64,000 bases of DNA from Woeseiaceae bacterium (GCA_028280615.1 JANQLK010000057.1:1-64000), one strand, 5' to 3'; shown: positions 48,811-58,606, counted from the stretch's first letter. Notes: generated from the letters alone by a model not told the origin. Made by a program: numbers and translations.

Positions 48811-49272
48811 ATGAACAGAGGACGTGCGTCGTGCGCACTGGCGGTACTCGCCGCGTTCACGGCCTGCTCGGTAACTCCGCCCGAGCAGGAGATCGAGGCG
48901 GTTCGGGATTACGTAGCTGCGGCCGAGCTCGAGCCGGTGAACCGGATTCCGACGGATCGCAAGGCGGGCGGATACACCATGCTCAATGACTACTTCGTCA
49001 TCATGCCCTCGCGGCGCAAGCACTACCTGGTCGAATTCACGCGCCGCTGCCGAGAGCTCGGGCAGGACCTCAACCCGTATGGGCCCGGCAGCATTCGGCC
49101 GGACATGGTCGACGTGCGCAGAGACAGCAGCACTCTGCGTGCCCGTTTCGACACGATCCGCGGTTGCCAGATCGGGGCCTTCTACGAGCTCACCGACGAG
49201 CAGCGCAAAGAACTCGAGAACCTGGGCGATGCACCGGGCGATGAGATTTTTCTTCCCGATGAGGAAGAGTAA
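48811..49272 (+). CDS. Small lipoprotein, DUF6491-like
   Basis: The 153-residue product has a lipoprotein signal (MNRGRASCALAVLAAF, lipobox FTAC) and a single compact domain with two cysteines (near CRELGQ and RGCQIG), which may form a disulphide. The pattern (DYFVIMPSRRKHYLVEF, then CR, then CQIGAF) resembles DUF6491 proteins of gammaproteobacteria; I am not certain. ATG at 48811 has GGGAG 5 bases upstream; the open frame extends further upstream without conservation. It precedes the M13 peptidase by 21 bases. Confidence 0.72.
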   Translation: MNRGRASCALAVLAAFTACSVTPPEQEIEAVRDYVAAAELEPVNRIPTDRKAGGYTMLNDYFVIMPSRRKHYLVEFTRRCRELGQDLNPYGPGSIRPDMVDVRRDSSTLRARFDTIRGCQIGAFYELTDEQRKELENLGDAPGDEIFLPDEEE

Positions 49273-49293
49273 ACACACGACAGGGGGAAGCAC

Positions 49294-51339
49294 GTGAAAC
49301 TCAGAATCACCGCCATCATCGCAACGATGGCGCTCGCGGCCTGCGGACAGCAGGACCCGGCGGGCACGACGACGGCTGAGTCGGCCAAACCGCTCAAATC
49401 CGGCCTCGAGCTCGCCAGCATGGACAAGAGCGTCGATCCCGGCGATGACTTTTTTACCTACATGAACGGCGCGTGGGTCGAGAAGACCGAGATCCCGGCC
49501 GACCGCTCGACCTATGGCGGCTTCGGGATTCTGCGCGACGAGGCGCAGGAAGACGTCAAGGCGATCATCGAGAAATCCGCCAGCGGCGACTACCCGGCCG
49601 GCAGCGACGAACAGATGGTCGGCGACCTGTATCGCTCCTATCTCGACATCGACACCCGCAACACCCGGGGCATCGACCCGCTGGAGCCGGAACTGGAGCG
49701 TATCGCGGCCATCGCGTCCCACGACGAGCTCGCCGTCTATTTCGCGCAGGCCGTCAAGCGCGGCATCGACGTGCCGTTCGTGCTGGGCCAGTACGCGGAT
49801 CTCAAGAATCCCGAGTACTACATGATGTACACGTGGCAGGCCGGCCTCGGGCTGCCGGATCGCGAGTACTACTTCAACGACGACGAGAAGTCCGTGGAAA
49901 CGCGGGACAAGTACCTTGCACACGTCGAGGCCATGTTCGAGCTCGCGGGCCACGACGATCCCGAAGGCGCGGCAAAGACCGTCATGGCGCTCGAGACCCG
50001 GATGGCCGAGGCGCACATGCCGAAGGAAGAAACGCGCGACCTCGCCGCCAATTACGCCAAGTTCGCGCTCGATGACCTGGACGACGTCATGCCGAACTTC
50101 AACTGGCAGGGCTACATCGGCGAAGCGGGCCTGGGCGACCTCGATGGCCTCGTCGTCATGATGCAGGACCATATGCAGACGCTCGACAGCATCATCGTCG
50201 AGACGGATCTCGACACGTGGAGGACCTACCTCAACTGGACCGCGCTGAACTCGATGGCGTCGCGCCTGAGCGAAGACTTCGACAGGCAGGACTTCGAGTT
50301 CTACGGCAAGGTCCTGACCGGCGCCGAGGAACAGCGGCCCATGTGGCGGCGTGCCGTCAACACGGTCAACAGCACGATCGGCGAGCTCGTCGGCAAGGTC
50401 TATGTCAAGGAACACTTCCCGCCCGAGGCCAAGGAGCGCATGGACGAGCTCGTGCAGAACCTCATCCTGGCTTACGAGAAGAGCATCAAGGAGCTCGACT
50501 GGATGGGTGAGGAAACCAAGGCCGAGGCGCTCGACAAGCTGTCCAAATTCACGCCCAAGATCGGCTACCCGGACGAATGGCGTGAATACGATTTCGAGAT
50601 CGCCGTCGACGACCTGTACGGCAATCTCGAACGCGCGACGATGGCCGAGTACGCGCGCCAGCTCGATCGCCAGGGCGGCCCGGTCGATCGCAGCGAGTGG
50701 GGCATGACGCCGCAAACGGTCAACGCTTACTACAGCCCGGCGCTCAACGAAATCGTGTTCCCGGCCGCCATCCTGCAGCCGCCGTTCTTCAACATGGAGG
50801 CGGACGACGCCGTCAACTACGGCGCCATCGGTGCGGTCATCGGCCACGAGATCGGCCACGGCTTCGACGACACGGGCTCGACCTTTGACGGCGACGGTTC
50901 GCTGCGCAACTGGTGGACCGACAAGGATCGCGAGGAATTCGAGAAGCGCACGTCGAACCTGATCGCCCAGTACGATGCCTACGCGCCGTTCGACGACCTG
51001 AACGTCAACGGTGAATTCACGCTCGGCGAGAACATCGGCGACCTGGGCGGCATCACGATCGGCCTGCTGGCCTACCAGATGTCGTTGGATGGCGAAGAAC
51101 CGCCCGTCATCGACGGCTTCACGGGCATTCAGCGCGTGTTCCTGGGCTTCGCCCAGGTCTGGCGCAACAAGTACCGCGACGAGGCCTTGAGGACGCAGAT
51201 CAACACCGATCCGCACTCGCCGTCGATGTACCGCGCCAACGGCAGCGTGCGCAACGTGCCGGAATGGTACGAGGCCTTCGACGTGACCGAAGAGGACGAC
51301 CTGTATCTGCCGCCGGAAGACAGGGTGAAGATCTGGTAG
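49294..51339 (+). CDS. M13 zinc metallopeptidase (PepO/neprilysin-like)
   Basis: The 681-residue lipoprotein (lipobox LAAC) is a large-chamber M13 oligopeptidase. The zinc motif is H518-E519-I-G-H522 in VIGHEIGHGFDD, the third ligand lies in ENIGDLGG, and the substrate-binding NAYYSPALNEIVFPAAILQ is in place. The C-terminal NVPEWYEAFDV motif, typical of the family, is intact. It should cut peptides at the periplasmic or outer-membrane face. A strong terminator follows after 20 bases. Confidence 0.95.
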   Translation: MKLRITAIIATMALAACGQQDPAGTTTAESAKPLKSGLELASMDKSVDPGDDFFTYMNGAWVEKTEIPADRSTYGGFGILRDEAQEDVKAIIEKSASGDYPAGSDEQMVGDLYRSYLDIDTRNTRGIDPLEPELERIAAIASHDELAVYFAQAVKRGIDVPFVLGQYADLKNPEYYMMYTWQAGLGLPDREYYFNDDEKSVETRDKYLAHVEAMFELAGHDDPEGAAKTVMALETRMAEAHMPKEETRDLAANYAKFALDDLDDVMPNFNWQGYIGEAGLGDLDGLVVMMQDHMQTLDSIIVETDLDTWRTYLNWTALNSMASRLSEDFDRQDFEFYGKVLTGAEEQRPMWRRAVNTVNSTIGELVGKVYVKEHFPPEAKERMDELVQNLILAYEKSIKELDWMGEETKAEALDKLSKFTPKIGYPDEWREYDFEIAVDDLYGNLERATMAEYARQLDRQGGPVDRSEWGMTPQTVNAYYSPALNEIVFPAAILQPPFFNMEADDAVNYGAIGAVIGHEIGHGFDDTGSTFDGDGSLRNWWTDKDREEFEKRTSNLIAQYDAYAPFDDLNVNGEFTLGENIGDLGGITIGLLAYQMSLDGEEPPVIDGFTGIQRVFLGFAQVWRNKYRDEALRTQINTDPHSPSMYRANGSVRNVPEWYEAFDVTEEDDLYLPPEDRVKIW

Positions 51340-51359
51340 CGCATATCAGGCAAAAGAAG

Positions 51360-51385
51360 AAGGGCGCCCGCGTGGCGCCCTTTTT
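51360..51385 (+). terminator. Rho-independent terminator after the M13 gene
   Basis: GGGCGCC (51362-51368) pairs with GGCGCCC (51374-51380) around a 5-base loop, extended by two A-T pairs, and is followed by TTTTT (51381-51385). It closes the gyrB-side run. Confidence 0.9.
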
Positions 51386-51880
51386 GTTCTCGACCGAATC
51401 GAGCGGCCGCTACACTCGGGGTGGTTCGGCCCCATAAAATCGGACCAGTTGATTCAGCCTCCAAGCGACCGGTGCTGGCGATTGCGGAAGCACGCGTTAC
51501 CGCGGAAACGTGTTCGGGATTTACTCTAAGGGTCGTATCTCGTGTTATTCCGGAGCCATCGGTTCCAACCGGCGGCTCCCAACCCATCGGTCTTCAATGC
51601 CTGCCCCTGTAGGTCCAGACCGTGCGCCCCGACGCGTGCCGAGCCTGCCCAGGAACATGATCGTGCAGACCACGGTGCGGCCCACTCCGTCGAGTTCTCC
51701 GGAAATGCCCCGGCTTAAACCCACGGTGCCGAACGCCGATGTCACCTCAAAGGCCGCATTGAGAATTTCGACATCGTGCGTCGAGACGATGAAGCACGGT
51801 TTGAGCGTCCGACCGCGTGGTACGGTTTAATGGCGAACGCGACGTTGAGAGTTGGGGTATCCATTGAACGGAGGAGAGCC
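51386..51880. other. Gene-free stretch with a pseudogene remnant
   Basis: These 495 bases between the terminator and the next gene contain no intact gene. The right half holds the TrkH fragment on the minus strand. The left half shows nothing recognisable except a small GGGG/CCCC hairpin at 51418-51434. Confidence 0.7.
51638..51826 (-). pseudogene. Fragment of a TrkH/KtrB-type potassium transporter
   Basis: On the minus strand a 63-codon stretch reads FEVTSAFGTVGLSRGISG and then MFLGRLG, the highly conserved C-terminal pore-loop and last-helix region of TrkH/KtrB (SAFGTVGLS is the selectivity-filter signature). It starts just after a stop codon at 51827-51829; after GRLG the homology is lost and the frame runs out at 51545. 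No start, no other parts of the roughly 480-residue transporter and no ribosome-binding site are visible, so it is a decayed relic. Its potassium-channel identity rests on the motif alone. Confidence 0.72.
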
Positions 51881-52333
51881 ATGCTGAATGAATCGTCGTC
51901 ATCGCCGTCCGCGTTGCGCTTTGTTGCCGCGGTAATCCTGGGTTCGATCGCCATGCTAGTTGCAGGCGGTGTGCTGTACGGGCTGCTCTTTGCTGACCTG
52001 TTTCGCGAAGGCGCGATCGCCACGCCGGGCATCATGCGCGAGTTCCCGCAGATTCCGTGGATCGTTGCCGGTCAACTCGGTTTCGCGATGCTCCTAACGC
52101 TTGTCATTCACTGGCGCGGCGCGACGTCATGGGCAGCGGGTGCGGTGACCGGCGTCATCGTCGGATTCTTGATGGCGGTCGGCTACGATTTCGCGCAGTT
52201 CGGCACGACAACGCTGTGGACATTGACCGCGACGCTTGCGGATCCGTTCATCTCTGCCGCGCTGGTGGCTGTCGGTGGCGCTGTCGTTGGGCTAGTGCTC
52301 GGTGGGCACCGACCGGTCGATCGTCAGGATTAG
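51881..52333 (+). CDS. Small four-helix membrane protein
   Basis: The 150-residue protein has four hydrophobic segments (about 12-36, 52-72, 78-98 and 120-145) and glycine-rich helix packing. It may be related to the DUF1761 type but I cannot assign it. A GGAGGAG lies 4 bases before the ATG, so translation is likely; the longer open frame upstream crosses the TrkH relic. It converges on the M28 peptidase gene, whose stop overlaps its end by 4 bases. Confidence 0.68.
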   Translation: MLNESSSSPSALRFVAAVILGSIAMLVAGGVLYGLLFADLFREGAIATPGIMREFPQIPWIVAGQLGFAMLLTLVIHWRGATSWAAGAVTGVIVGFLMAVGYDFAQFGTTTLWTLTATLADPFISAALVAVGGAVVGLVLGGHRPVDRQD

Positions 52334-53985
52334 GGACTGCGTGCGAACATATCGCCGAAAAAATCGCCCTCGTTCCACGTGGGCCTCTCGTCGGCGTTGC
52401 CGACCTCGACGCCGACGCGCGCGTTGGCGCGTGCGAACCGCCGCGCCGAATCCCAGTGCACGGGGCGCGACAGGTCGTCCGACGGCCGGTGGTAGTGGTT
52501 CTGCAGGTGATCGTCGAACAGCTCGCTGCCGTCGACGTCGGGATCGAGCGAGCCGAAGCCGGGCATCAGGAAAAACGCCGGGATGCCCTTGCGAACGAAC
52601 GAGTACTGGTCGCTGCGTATGAACAGCGTCTCCTCGGGGAACGGGTCGGGTGACAGCGTGAAACCCTCGGCGACCGCGGCTTTGTCGACGACGGCTTCGA
52701 GCGAGGAATGCTCGGAGCCGAATGCGACCAGGTCCGCGACCGGCGACAGGAACAGCGGCATGTCGAGATTGACGTTCGCGACCATCGAACCGGACGGCAC
52801 GGTCGGGTAATTGGCGAAGTAGTCGCTGCCGAGCAGCCCCCGCTCCTCGGCGGTTAGCGCGATGAACAGCACCGAGCGGCGCGGCGGGTTCGCGGCGATC
52901 GCACGCGCGGTCTCGATCATCAGCGCTACGCCCATGGCGTTGTCGTAGGCGCCGTTGTAGATGTCGTCGCCGTTCTCCTCGACGCCGATTCCGACGTGAT
53001 CGAGGTGCGCCGTGTACACGACATACTCGTCTTTGAGCTCCGGGTCCGTGCCAACGACCAGGCCGATGACGTTGGGACTCGTGATGCTCTCACGCAGGCT
53101 GCGCCGCTCAATCGCCATCTCGAAGCCGAGCGGCGTCGATGCAGGGCGCGAATCGTCGATGGCGTCGAGCGCCTCCTCGAACGAGATCGGCGTGCCGGCC
53201 ATGAGCTCGGTCGCAGCCTTGGGGCTCAGCGTGATGGCGCCCTCGATCTCGGGGAAATAGTCGTTCGCCTGGCCGGTCAGGTTGACCCAGGCCATGCCGG
53301 GCTTGGTGCCGGTCTGCTTCTTGAAGCGTTCCCAGGGCATACGGCGCTGCATGCGCCGCGACCAGAGCGTGATGATGCCGATCGCGCCGCGATTCACGGC
53401 TTCCTGCACCTTGGTCCGGCCGGACGCGTAGAAGGCCCGCTCGTTGTGGTCGAAGGTCGCCGGTGCGCCACCGAACATGGCAATGATCTTGCCGTCGACG
53501 TCGACGCCCTCGTAGTCGGAGTAGCCGAGCTCCGGCTCGTGCACGCCGAATCCGACGTATACGACTTCGGCCTGAACGCTGTTCTCCTCACGCACCTTGT
53601 CGGCGGACATGCCGTAGTCTTCGCGGTAGACGAGCTCCTCCTCGATCCCGTCCAGGTGCGCGACGGCGTGCATCGAGCCCTCCTCGAGGCTGAAGGCCAC
53701 GAGCGGCACGGCCTGGTACCAGCCGCCCTCCTCGCCGCCGGGTTCGAGCCCGATGGCCTCATATTGCTCCGCAACGTACTGAGCTGCCGTGTCGTAGCCG
53801 GGTTCGCCCGTCAATCGGCCTTCGAGCGCATCGTCTGCGAGGTAGCGATAGTGCTTCTCGATGCCTGCCACCGTGATCAGGTCAAAGGCTTCGCCCGGAC
53901 TCGCGGACGCAGGCGATTCGCCGCTTCTGTCGCAGGCGGATACGAAGACGACGGCGCCGAGCAAGGCGACGAGCACTCTGGTCAT
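52330..53985 (-). CDS. Exported M28 zinc aminopeptidase
   Basis: The 551-residue lipoprotein (lipobox VSAC) has a PA domain inserted before the catalytic half. Zinc ligands can be followed in order: H in TAHLDHVGIG, D in NGAYDNAMG, the catalytic EE in LTAEERGLLGSDY, D in NLDMPLF and the final H in QNHYHRPSDD. It should release N-terminal residues from peptides outside the inner membrane. The ATG at 53983-53985 overlaps the plsC stop by 4 bases, with AGGAT 6 bases upstream. The frame also opens further upstream within plsC, which is ignored. Confidence 0.93.
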   Translation of the reverse strand: MTRVLVALLGAVVFVSACDRSGESPASASPGEAFDLITVAGIEKHYRYLADDALEGRLTGEPGYDTAAQYVAEQYEAIGLEPGGEEGGWYQAVPLVAFSLEEGSMHAVAHLDGIEEELVYREDYGMSADKVREENSVQAEVVYVGFGVHEPELGYSDYEGVDVDGKIIAMFGGAPATFDHNERAFYASGRTKVQEAVNRGAIGIITLWSRRMQRRMPWERFKKQTGTKPGMAWVNLTGQANDYFPEIEGAITLSPKAATELMAGTPISFEEALDAIDDSRPASTPLGFEMAIERRSLRESITSPNVIGLVVGTDPELKDEYVVYTAHLDHVGIGVEENGDDIYNGAYDNAMGVALMIETARAIAANPPRRSVLFIALTAEERGLLGSDYFANYPTVPSGSMVANVNLDMPLFLSPVADLVAFGSEHSSLEAVVDKAAVAEGFTLSPDPFPEETLFIRSDQYSFVRKGIPAFFLMPGFGSLDPDVDGSELFDDHLQNHYHRPSDDLSRPVHWDSARRFARANARVGVEVGNADERPTWNEGDFFGDMFARSP

Positions 53986-54743
53986 ACTGGATCCTTTTCG
54001 GGTTCGGGAGCCGGTGTGTGTTTTTCCTGGTACACGCGGCTGATCTCGAGCATCTTGCCTTCGACCCATTCCTGTACGAGGAGGTTCGTTTCCTTCGGCG
54101 ACTGGGTCGTCGGGTCGATCGGCGGTCCGATGACGAAGCGAACCGTACCCGGCCGCTTGGTGAAGGACAGGCGCGTCCAGATATCGCCGGCGTTGTGCGC
54201 AACAGGCACGACCGGCACGGCGGCTTCGCGTGCCAGCGCCGCGCCGCTGATGCCGTATTTGCGGGTTTCCCCGGGCGGCATGCGCGTGCCCTCGGGGAAG
54301 ATCGTCACCCAGGTGCCTTCCCTGAGCTTGTTCGTGCCCTGCTCGATAACCTGTTTGACGGCCGAGCCGCCGGCTTTGCGATCGATCGCGATGGGCTTGA
54401 GTGCGAGCCCGATAGCCCAGCCGAAAATCGGCGCGTACAGGATCTCGCGCTTCAATACCCAGGTGGTCTGCGGGAAGTACGTCACCTGCCACAGCGTTTC
54501 GAGCGTCGAGGTGTGCTTGATCATGATGACGCTCGGCGTGTCGGGAAGGTTCTCCTCGCCGTCGATGACGGTCTTGATGCCGCAGAAAAAATCGGCGCCC
54601 CACACGGCCAGCCGGCACCAGTTCAGGCATATGAACCAGTGAAACCGATACGGTGCCCAGAACGTCACGAGCACCACGGTCGCGGCGACGATGATCGACG
54701 AGAATCCGAACACGTTGTAGAGCAGGGATCTCAAGAACAGCAT
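53982..54743 (-). CDS. plsC: 1-acyl-sn-glycerol-3-phosphate acyltransferase (PlsC family)
   Basis: The 253-residue inner-membrane enzyme adds the second acyl chain to lysophosphatidate. It has an N-terminal membrane helix (about 6-30) and the acyltransferase motifs: MIKHTSTLET near residue 75, where the usual HX4D is HX4E, and FPEGTRMPPG near 150. The HX4E form is seen in a PlsC subgroup, so activity is likely. It is transcribed with gmhB and the M28 peptidase. Confidence 0.88.
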   Translation of the reverse strand: MLFLRSLLYNVFGFSSIIVAATVVLVTFWAPYRFHWFICLNWCRLAVWGADFFCGIKTVIDGEENLPDTPSVIMIKHTSTLETLWQVTYFPQTTWVLKREILYAPIFGWAIGLALKPIAIDRKAGGSAVKQVIEQGTNKLREGTWVTIFPEGTRMPPGETRKYGISGAALAREAAVPVVPVAHNAGDIWTRLSFTKRPGTVRFVIGPPIDPTTQSPKETNLLVQEWVEGKMLEISRVYQEKHTPAPEPEKDPV

Positions 54744-54751
54744 GCCGGCCG

Positions 54752-55306
54752 TTACCCTCCCGTCTTCGCGATTACGTGGTCGGCTGCAGCGGCAAGATTA
54801 TCAAACACGTCCACCCCGGCCAGCGGCCCGTCGAGTTCGTTTTCGGTCTTGCGGCCCTTGCCCGTGCGGACGAGGATCGGCCAGGCGCCGACGGCCGCCG
54901 CCGCTTCGAGGTCCCGCCGCGAGTCGCCGATCGCCGGCACGCCGGCGAGCGTTATGCCGTAGTGCAAAGCCAGCTGCTCGAACAGGCCGGATTTCGGCTT
55001 GCGGCAGTCGCAGCCGTCATCCGGGGCGTGCGGGCAGAATACGATCCGGTCGATGCGGCCGCCCGCGGCCTCTGCGAGCGAGCGAAGCATTGCATGCATC
55101 GCCTCGAGTTCGTCAAGGCCAAACAGGCCGCGGCCGATCCCCGACTGGTTGGTCGCTACCGCGACCGTGAAGCCCGCAGCGCTCAGGCGACCGATTGCGT
55201 CGATACTGCCCGGCAGGGGACGCCACTCGTCGCTCGACTTGACGAACGCATCGGAGTCCTCGTTGATCACGCCGTCGCGGTCGAGCACTACGAGGCGGAT
55301 CGGCAT
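54752..55306 (-). CDS. gmhB: D-glycero-beta-D-manno-heptose 1,7-bisphosphate 7-phosphatase
   Basis: GmhB makes ADP-heptose precursor for lipopolysaccharide core. The 184-residue HAD phosphatase starts MPIRLVVLDRDGVINED (catalytic D-x-D), has VATNQSGIGRG (motif II), a zinc-binding CPHAPDDGCDC segment and KPKSG plus GDSRRDLEAA (motifs III and IV). This zinc loop distinguishes GmhB. It starts 2 bases after glyS stops and plsC begins 8 bases further on. Presence of the heptose pathway fits a Gram-negative envelope. Confidence 0.93.
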   Translation of the reverse strand: MPIRLVVLDRDGVINEDSDAFVKSSDEWRPLPGSIDAIGRLSAAGFTVAVATNQSGIGRGLFGLDELEAMHAMLRSLAEAAGGRIDRIVFCPHAPDDGCDCRKPKSGLFEQLALHYGITLAGVPAIGDSRRDLEAAAAVGAWPILVRTGKGRKTENELDGPLAGVDVFDNLAAAADHVIAKTGG

Positions 55307-55308
55307 CT

Positions 55309-57393
55309 TCAGTCGATAACGAGGCGCGAAATGTCGGCAATGTCGAGGAAGAGGCTTCGAACGTCGCGCAGCAGCGCGAGACGGTTGTTGCGAAGCGGCT
55401 TCTCGTCGACCATGACCATGACGTCGTCGAAGAACGAGTCCACGGGCGATCTGAGTTGCGCCAGCGCTTCGAGCGCCGGACGATACTGACGCGATGCAAT
55501 CATCGGTTCCACGGTCGCGCGCGCGTCTGCCAGCGCTTTGAACAGGGCTTTCTCCGCGTCCTCGGAGAGACGTTTTTCTACCACCGTGGTGTCGGCAGCA
55601 ATGGCGGTCTTCTTGAGTAGGTTCTCGATGCGCTTGTTGGCCGCGGCGAGGCTCTCGGCCGCATCGAGGCTCGTGAACGCCTGCACGGCGCTAAGCCGCT
55701 CACCGAAGTCGACGAGCGACCGCGGAGCGCTTTCGAGCACGGCGTCGAAGGTCTCGGTGGCGAGCGTCGAATCCCGATCGAGGAAATAGCGCCGGAGCCG
55801 CTCATTGATGAACGTCGTGACTTCGCTCGCAACCTCGGCGGCGTTGAGCTTGCCGGGCGGCTGCGCCTCGGCGGCAAGCTCGACGAGCGCGTGGAGATCG
55901 ACGTCGAGACCGCACTCGACGAGGATCCGGGCTACGCCCACGGCCGCCCGGCGCAGGCCGAACGGGTCGCGGTTGCCCGACGGTTTCTTGCCTAACCTGA
56001 ATGCGCCGGCCAGCGTATCGAGACGATCGGCGACGGCGAGAATCCGGCCTTCCGGGCTCCTCGGCAGGGCATCGCCGGCAAACCGCGGCTGGTAGTGCTC
56101 GCCGATTGCCTGCGCCACCGCCTCGGGTTCGCCGTCAGCCGTCGCGTAATAGCGGCCCATCGTGCCCTGCAGGTCCGGGAACTCGCCGACCATGCCCGTG
56201 ACGAGGTCGCACTTCGATAAGAGCGCCGCGCGTTCGACGGCGGCGCTGTCCACGTCGAGCATCCCGGCCATCTCGACGCCGATCGTACTGGCACGCTGGG
56301 CCTTGTCGAAGATACTGCCCAGGCCGCGCTGGTAGACGACGTCTCTCAAAGCCTCTTCGCGGCTCGCGAGCGTCAGCCGGCGGTCGTTTTCCCAGAAGAA
56401 CGCGGCGTCCGCGAGCCGCGGCCGGATGACGCGCTCGTTGCCGTCGCGAACCTTGTCAGGGTCCTTGCTGTCGAGATTCGCCACGGTCACGAAGCACGGC
56501 AGGAGTGCGCCATCCTTGCCCGCCACGGGAAAATAGCGCTGATGTCCGGTCAGCGTCGATACGACGACCTCCCGCGGCAGCTCGAGGTACTCCTCGTCGA
56601 AGCGGCCGAGCAGCGGCACGGGCCATTCGACCAGGGCCGTTACCTCGTCATACAGCGATTCGCCGTCGACGATCGTGCCGCCGGTTTCGGCCGCGACTTT
56701 CGCGACGCCCGTTTCGACCAGCTGGCGACGCTTGTCGAAATCGACGACGACGTAGCCTTCGGATTCGAGGGCGTCCACGTAGGCGCCCGGCGTCGAGATG
56801 GCTACGGGGCCGTCGGCGTGGAAGCGATGGCCGCGCGATGTATTGCCCGAGCTCAAGCCGAGTAACTCGGCCTCGACGACCGATTCGCCGTGCAGCATGA
56901 CGATCCAGTGAACCGGCCGCACGAACTCGGTATCGCCGCTGCCCCAGCGCATGCGTCGCGGAATCGGCAGGCCGTCGAGCGCGCGCGTCACGAGCTCGCC
57001 CAGAAGGCCGGACGCAGGCTGGCCTTTTTCGGTCGACTCGTGGGACAGCCATTCGCCCTTGCCGGTCCTGTCACGGCCGAGCTCGTCGATGCTGACGCCG
57101 CACTTGTTCGCGAAGGCCGTCGCGGCAGGCGTCGGCTTGCCGTCCTCGTCGAAGGCTACGCTGAGCGGCGGACCCTTCTGCGCGACTGTCCGGTCCGGCT
57201 GGGCCATGGCCAGCGACTCGACCCGTATGGCCAGGCGCCGCGGACTGGCGAAGGTGTGCACGGCGCCGTGCTCCAGGCGCGCTTCGGCGAGCGCGGACTC
57301 GAGGTTCGCGCCGAACGCGTCCATGAGCGAACGCAACGCTTTCGGCGGCAGCTCCTCGGTGCCGATCTCGACCAGGAAATCTGCCGCGCTCAT
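55309..57393 (-). CDS. glyS: Glycyl-tRNA synthetase beta subunit
   Basis: This is the beta subunit of the tetrameric glycyl-tRNA synthetase. The 694-residue protein begins [20 protein letters not shown], the conserved beta opening, and has the HD-domain-like [24 protein letters not shown] segment and the C-terminal tRNA-binding helices ([19 protein letters not shown]). Length is standard (about 690). ATG at 57391-57393 overlaps the glyQ stop by 4 bases. The longer frame upstream crosses glyQ and is not real. Confidence 0.97.
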   Translation of the reverse strand: MSAADFLVEIGTEELPPKALRSLMDAFGANLESALAEARLEHGAVHTFASPRRLAIRVESLAMAQPDRTVAQKGPPLSVAFDEDGKPTPAATAFANKCGVSIDELGRDRTGKGEWLSHESTEKGQPASGLLGELVTRALDGLPIPRRMRWGSGDTEFVRPVHWIVMLHGESVVEAELLGLSSGNTSRGHRFHADGPVAISTPGAYVDALESEGYVVVDFDKRRQLVETGVAKVAAETGGTIVDGESLYDEVTALVEWPVPLLGRFDEEYLELPREVVVSTLTGHQRYFPVAGKDGALLPCFVTVANLDSKDPDKVRDGNERVIRPRLADAAFFWENDRRLTLASREEALRDVVYQRGLGSIFDKAQRASTIGVEMAGMLDVDSAAVERAALLSKCDLVTGMVGEFPDLQGTMGRYYATADGEPEAVAQAIGEHYQPRFAGDALPRSPEGRILAVADRLDTLAGAFRLGKKPSGNRDPFGLRRAAVGVARILVECGLDVDLHALVELAAEAQPPGKLNAAEVASEVTTFINERLRRYFLDRDSTLATETFDAVLESAPRSLVDFGERLSAVQAFTSLDAAESLAAANKRIENLLKKTAIAADTTVVEKRLSEDAEKALFKALADARATVEPMIASRQYRPALEALAQLRSPVDSFFDDVMVMVDEKPLRNNRLALLRDVRSLFLDIADISRLVID

Positions 57394-58325
57394 TCGCCCG
57401 CCGCCCTTGCCGCGTGCACCGATTCGACCATAGGGAAGCCGAGCGCCTCGCGGCTTGCGTAGTACGCCTCGGCGATCGAACGCGCCATCGTGCGTACCCG
57501 CAATATGAAGCGCTGCCGCTCGCTGACCGAGACGGCCTGGCGGGCATCGAGCAGATTGAACAGGTGCGAGGCCTCGAGCATGCGCTCGTAAGCCGGCAGC
57601 GCGAGGCCCGCCTCGATCAGCCGCTCGCAGTCCTGCTCGCGCTGGTCGAAGGCGTTGAACAGCATGTCGATGTCCGCCTCGCGAAAGTTGTAGGTCGACT
57701 GCTCGACCTCGTTCTGATGGTACACGTCGCGGTAGGTGATCCGCCCCAGCGGCCCGTCGGCCCAAACGATGTCGAAGATGCTTTCGACGTTCTGCAGGTA
57801 CATCGCGAGGCGCTCGAGGCCGTAGGTGATCTCGCCCGTCACGGGCCGGCATTCGAGCCCGCCGACCTGCTGGAAGTAGGTGAACTGCGTGACCTCCATG
57901 CCGTTCAGCCAGACTTCCCAGCCGATGCCCCAGGCGCCGAGCGTCGGCGACTCCCAGTTGTCTTCCACGAAGCGAATGTCGTGCACCTCGGTGTCGATGC
58001 CGATCGCGCGCAGCGAGTCGAGATACATCGCCTGGATATCGTCGGGCGACGGCTTGATGGCGACCTGGTACTGGTAGTAGTGCTGCAGGCGAAACGGGTT
58101 GTCGCCGTAGCGGCCGTCCGTCGGCCGCCGGCAGGGCTGCACGTACGCCGCGCTCCAGGGTTCCGGCCCGACGGCGCGCAGGAACGTCGCGGGATGGAAC
58201 GTCCCCGCACCCATCTCCTTGTCGTAAGGCTGCGAAATCACGCAGCCCTGAGCTGCCCAGAACTGCTGCAGCGTGAGAATCAGGTCCTGAAACGTCCGGC
58301 TCGGTTCCGCGCTGGATGTACTCAT
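57390..58325 (-). CDS. glyQ: Glycyl-tRNA synthetase alpha subunit
   Basis: GlyQ forms glycyl-adenylate as the class II catalytic subunit. The 311-residue protein carries motif 1 [35 protein letters not shown] (motif 2) and [10 protein letters not shown] (motif 3), all highly conserved. The start is ATG at 58323-58325 ([13 protein letters not shown]); no clear ribosome-binding site is visible. It is the first gene of the glyQ-glyS-gmhB-plsC-M28 run. Confidence 0.97.
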   Translation of the reverse strand: MSTSSAEPSRTFQDLILTLQQFWAAQGCVISQPYDKEMGAGTFHPATFLRAVGPEPWSAAYVQPCRRPTDGRYGDNPFRLQHYYQYQVAIKPSPDDIQAMYLDSLRAIGIDTEVHDIRFVEDNWESPTLGAWGIGWEVWLNGMEVTQFTYFQQVGGLECRPVTGEITYGLERLAMYLQNVESIFDIVWADGPLGRITYRDVYHQNEVEQSTYNFREADIDMLFNAFDQREQDCERLIEAGLALPAYERMLEASHLFNLLDARQAVSVSERQRFILRVRTMARSIAEAYYASREALGFPMVESVHAARAAGE

Positions 58326-58412
58326 TAAACGAGGGGTCCGGGTGAAGCGAAGCGGCGAAGTATAACCAGTTTCTCGGCCGAAACATGCACCGCGCCGACG
58401 CCGGCCCCGCGC

Positions 58413-58429
58413 TGCACCAACTTGGTGCA
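58413..58429. promoter_or_regulatory. NtrC-binding site 1 (glnA enhancer)
   Basis: TGCACCAACTTGGTGCA is a perfect palindrome with 8-base arms and matches the NtrC consensus TGCACC-N5-GGTGCA. It centres about 128 bases before the predicted sigma54 start, in the range used in E. coli glnA. Confidence 0.85.
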
Positions 58430-58443
58430 GAGCCGTGGCGGAA

Positions 58444-58460
58444 GGCACCGAATTAGTGCA
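58444..58460. promoter_or_regulatory. NtrC-binding site 2 (glnA enhancer)
   Basis: GGCACCGAATTAGTGCA keeps GCACC and GTGC of the NtrC motif and lies 31 bases (three helical turns) from site 1, so the two would face the same side of the DNA. Confidence 0.75.
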
Positions 58461-58521
58461 TACTGCGGGGCATCAGCCTACCTTTCACCAACAAAATCAT
58501 ACGCTTGTCATTTGCACCGAA

Positions 58522-58538
58522 TTGGCACAAAACCTGCA
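58522..58538 (+). promoter_or_regulatory. Sigma54 promoter of glnA
   Basis: TTGGCACAAAACCTGCA has the -24 GG (58524-58525) and -12 GC (58536-58537) exactly 10 bases apart; against TGGCAC-N5-TTGCA only one base differs. Predicted start about 58549, 58 bases before the glnA ATG. A weak third NtrC-like motif (58513-58529) overlaps it. Confidence 0.85.
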
Positions 58539-58606
58539 CGTGGCAGTAAACCTGTGGCTACGGTAGACGTGGCCCGGAACTTTGAATGCTCACCGGAGGA
58601 AATCTC

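Noticed and set aside
48772..51216. 814-codon open frame opposite the M13 peptidase and lipoprotein genes
   Set aside because: It is the antisense shadow of two well-supported genes with intact motifs.
51418..51434. GGGG/CCCC hairpin as a terminator
   Set aside because: The 4-base stem is too short and there is no T tract; a proper terminator lies just before it.
52372..52385. GTTCCACGTGGGCC as a third parS
   Set aside because: Only 12 of 14 bases match the palindrome, so it was mentioned only as a weak possibility.
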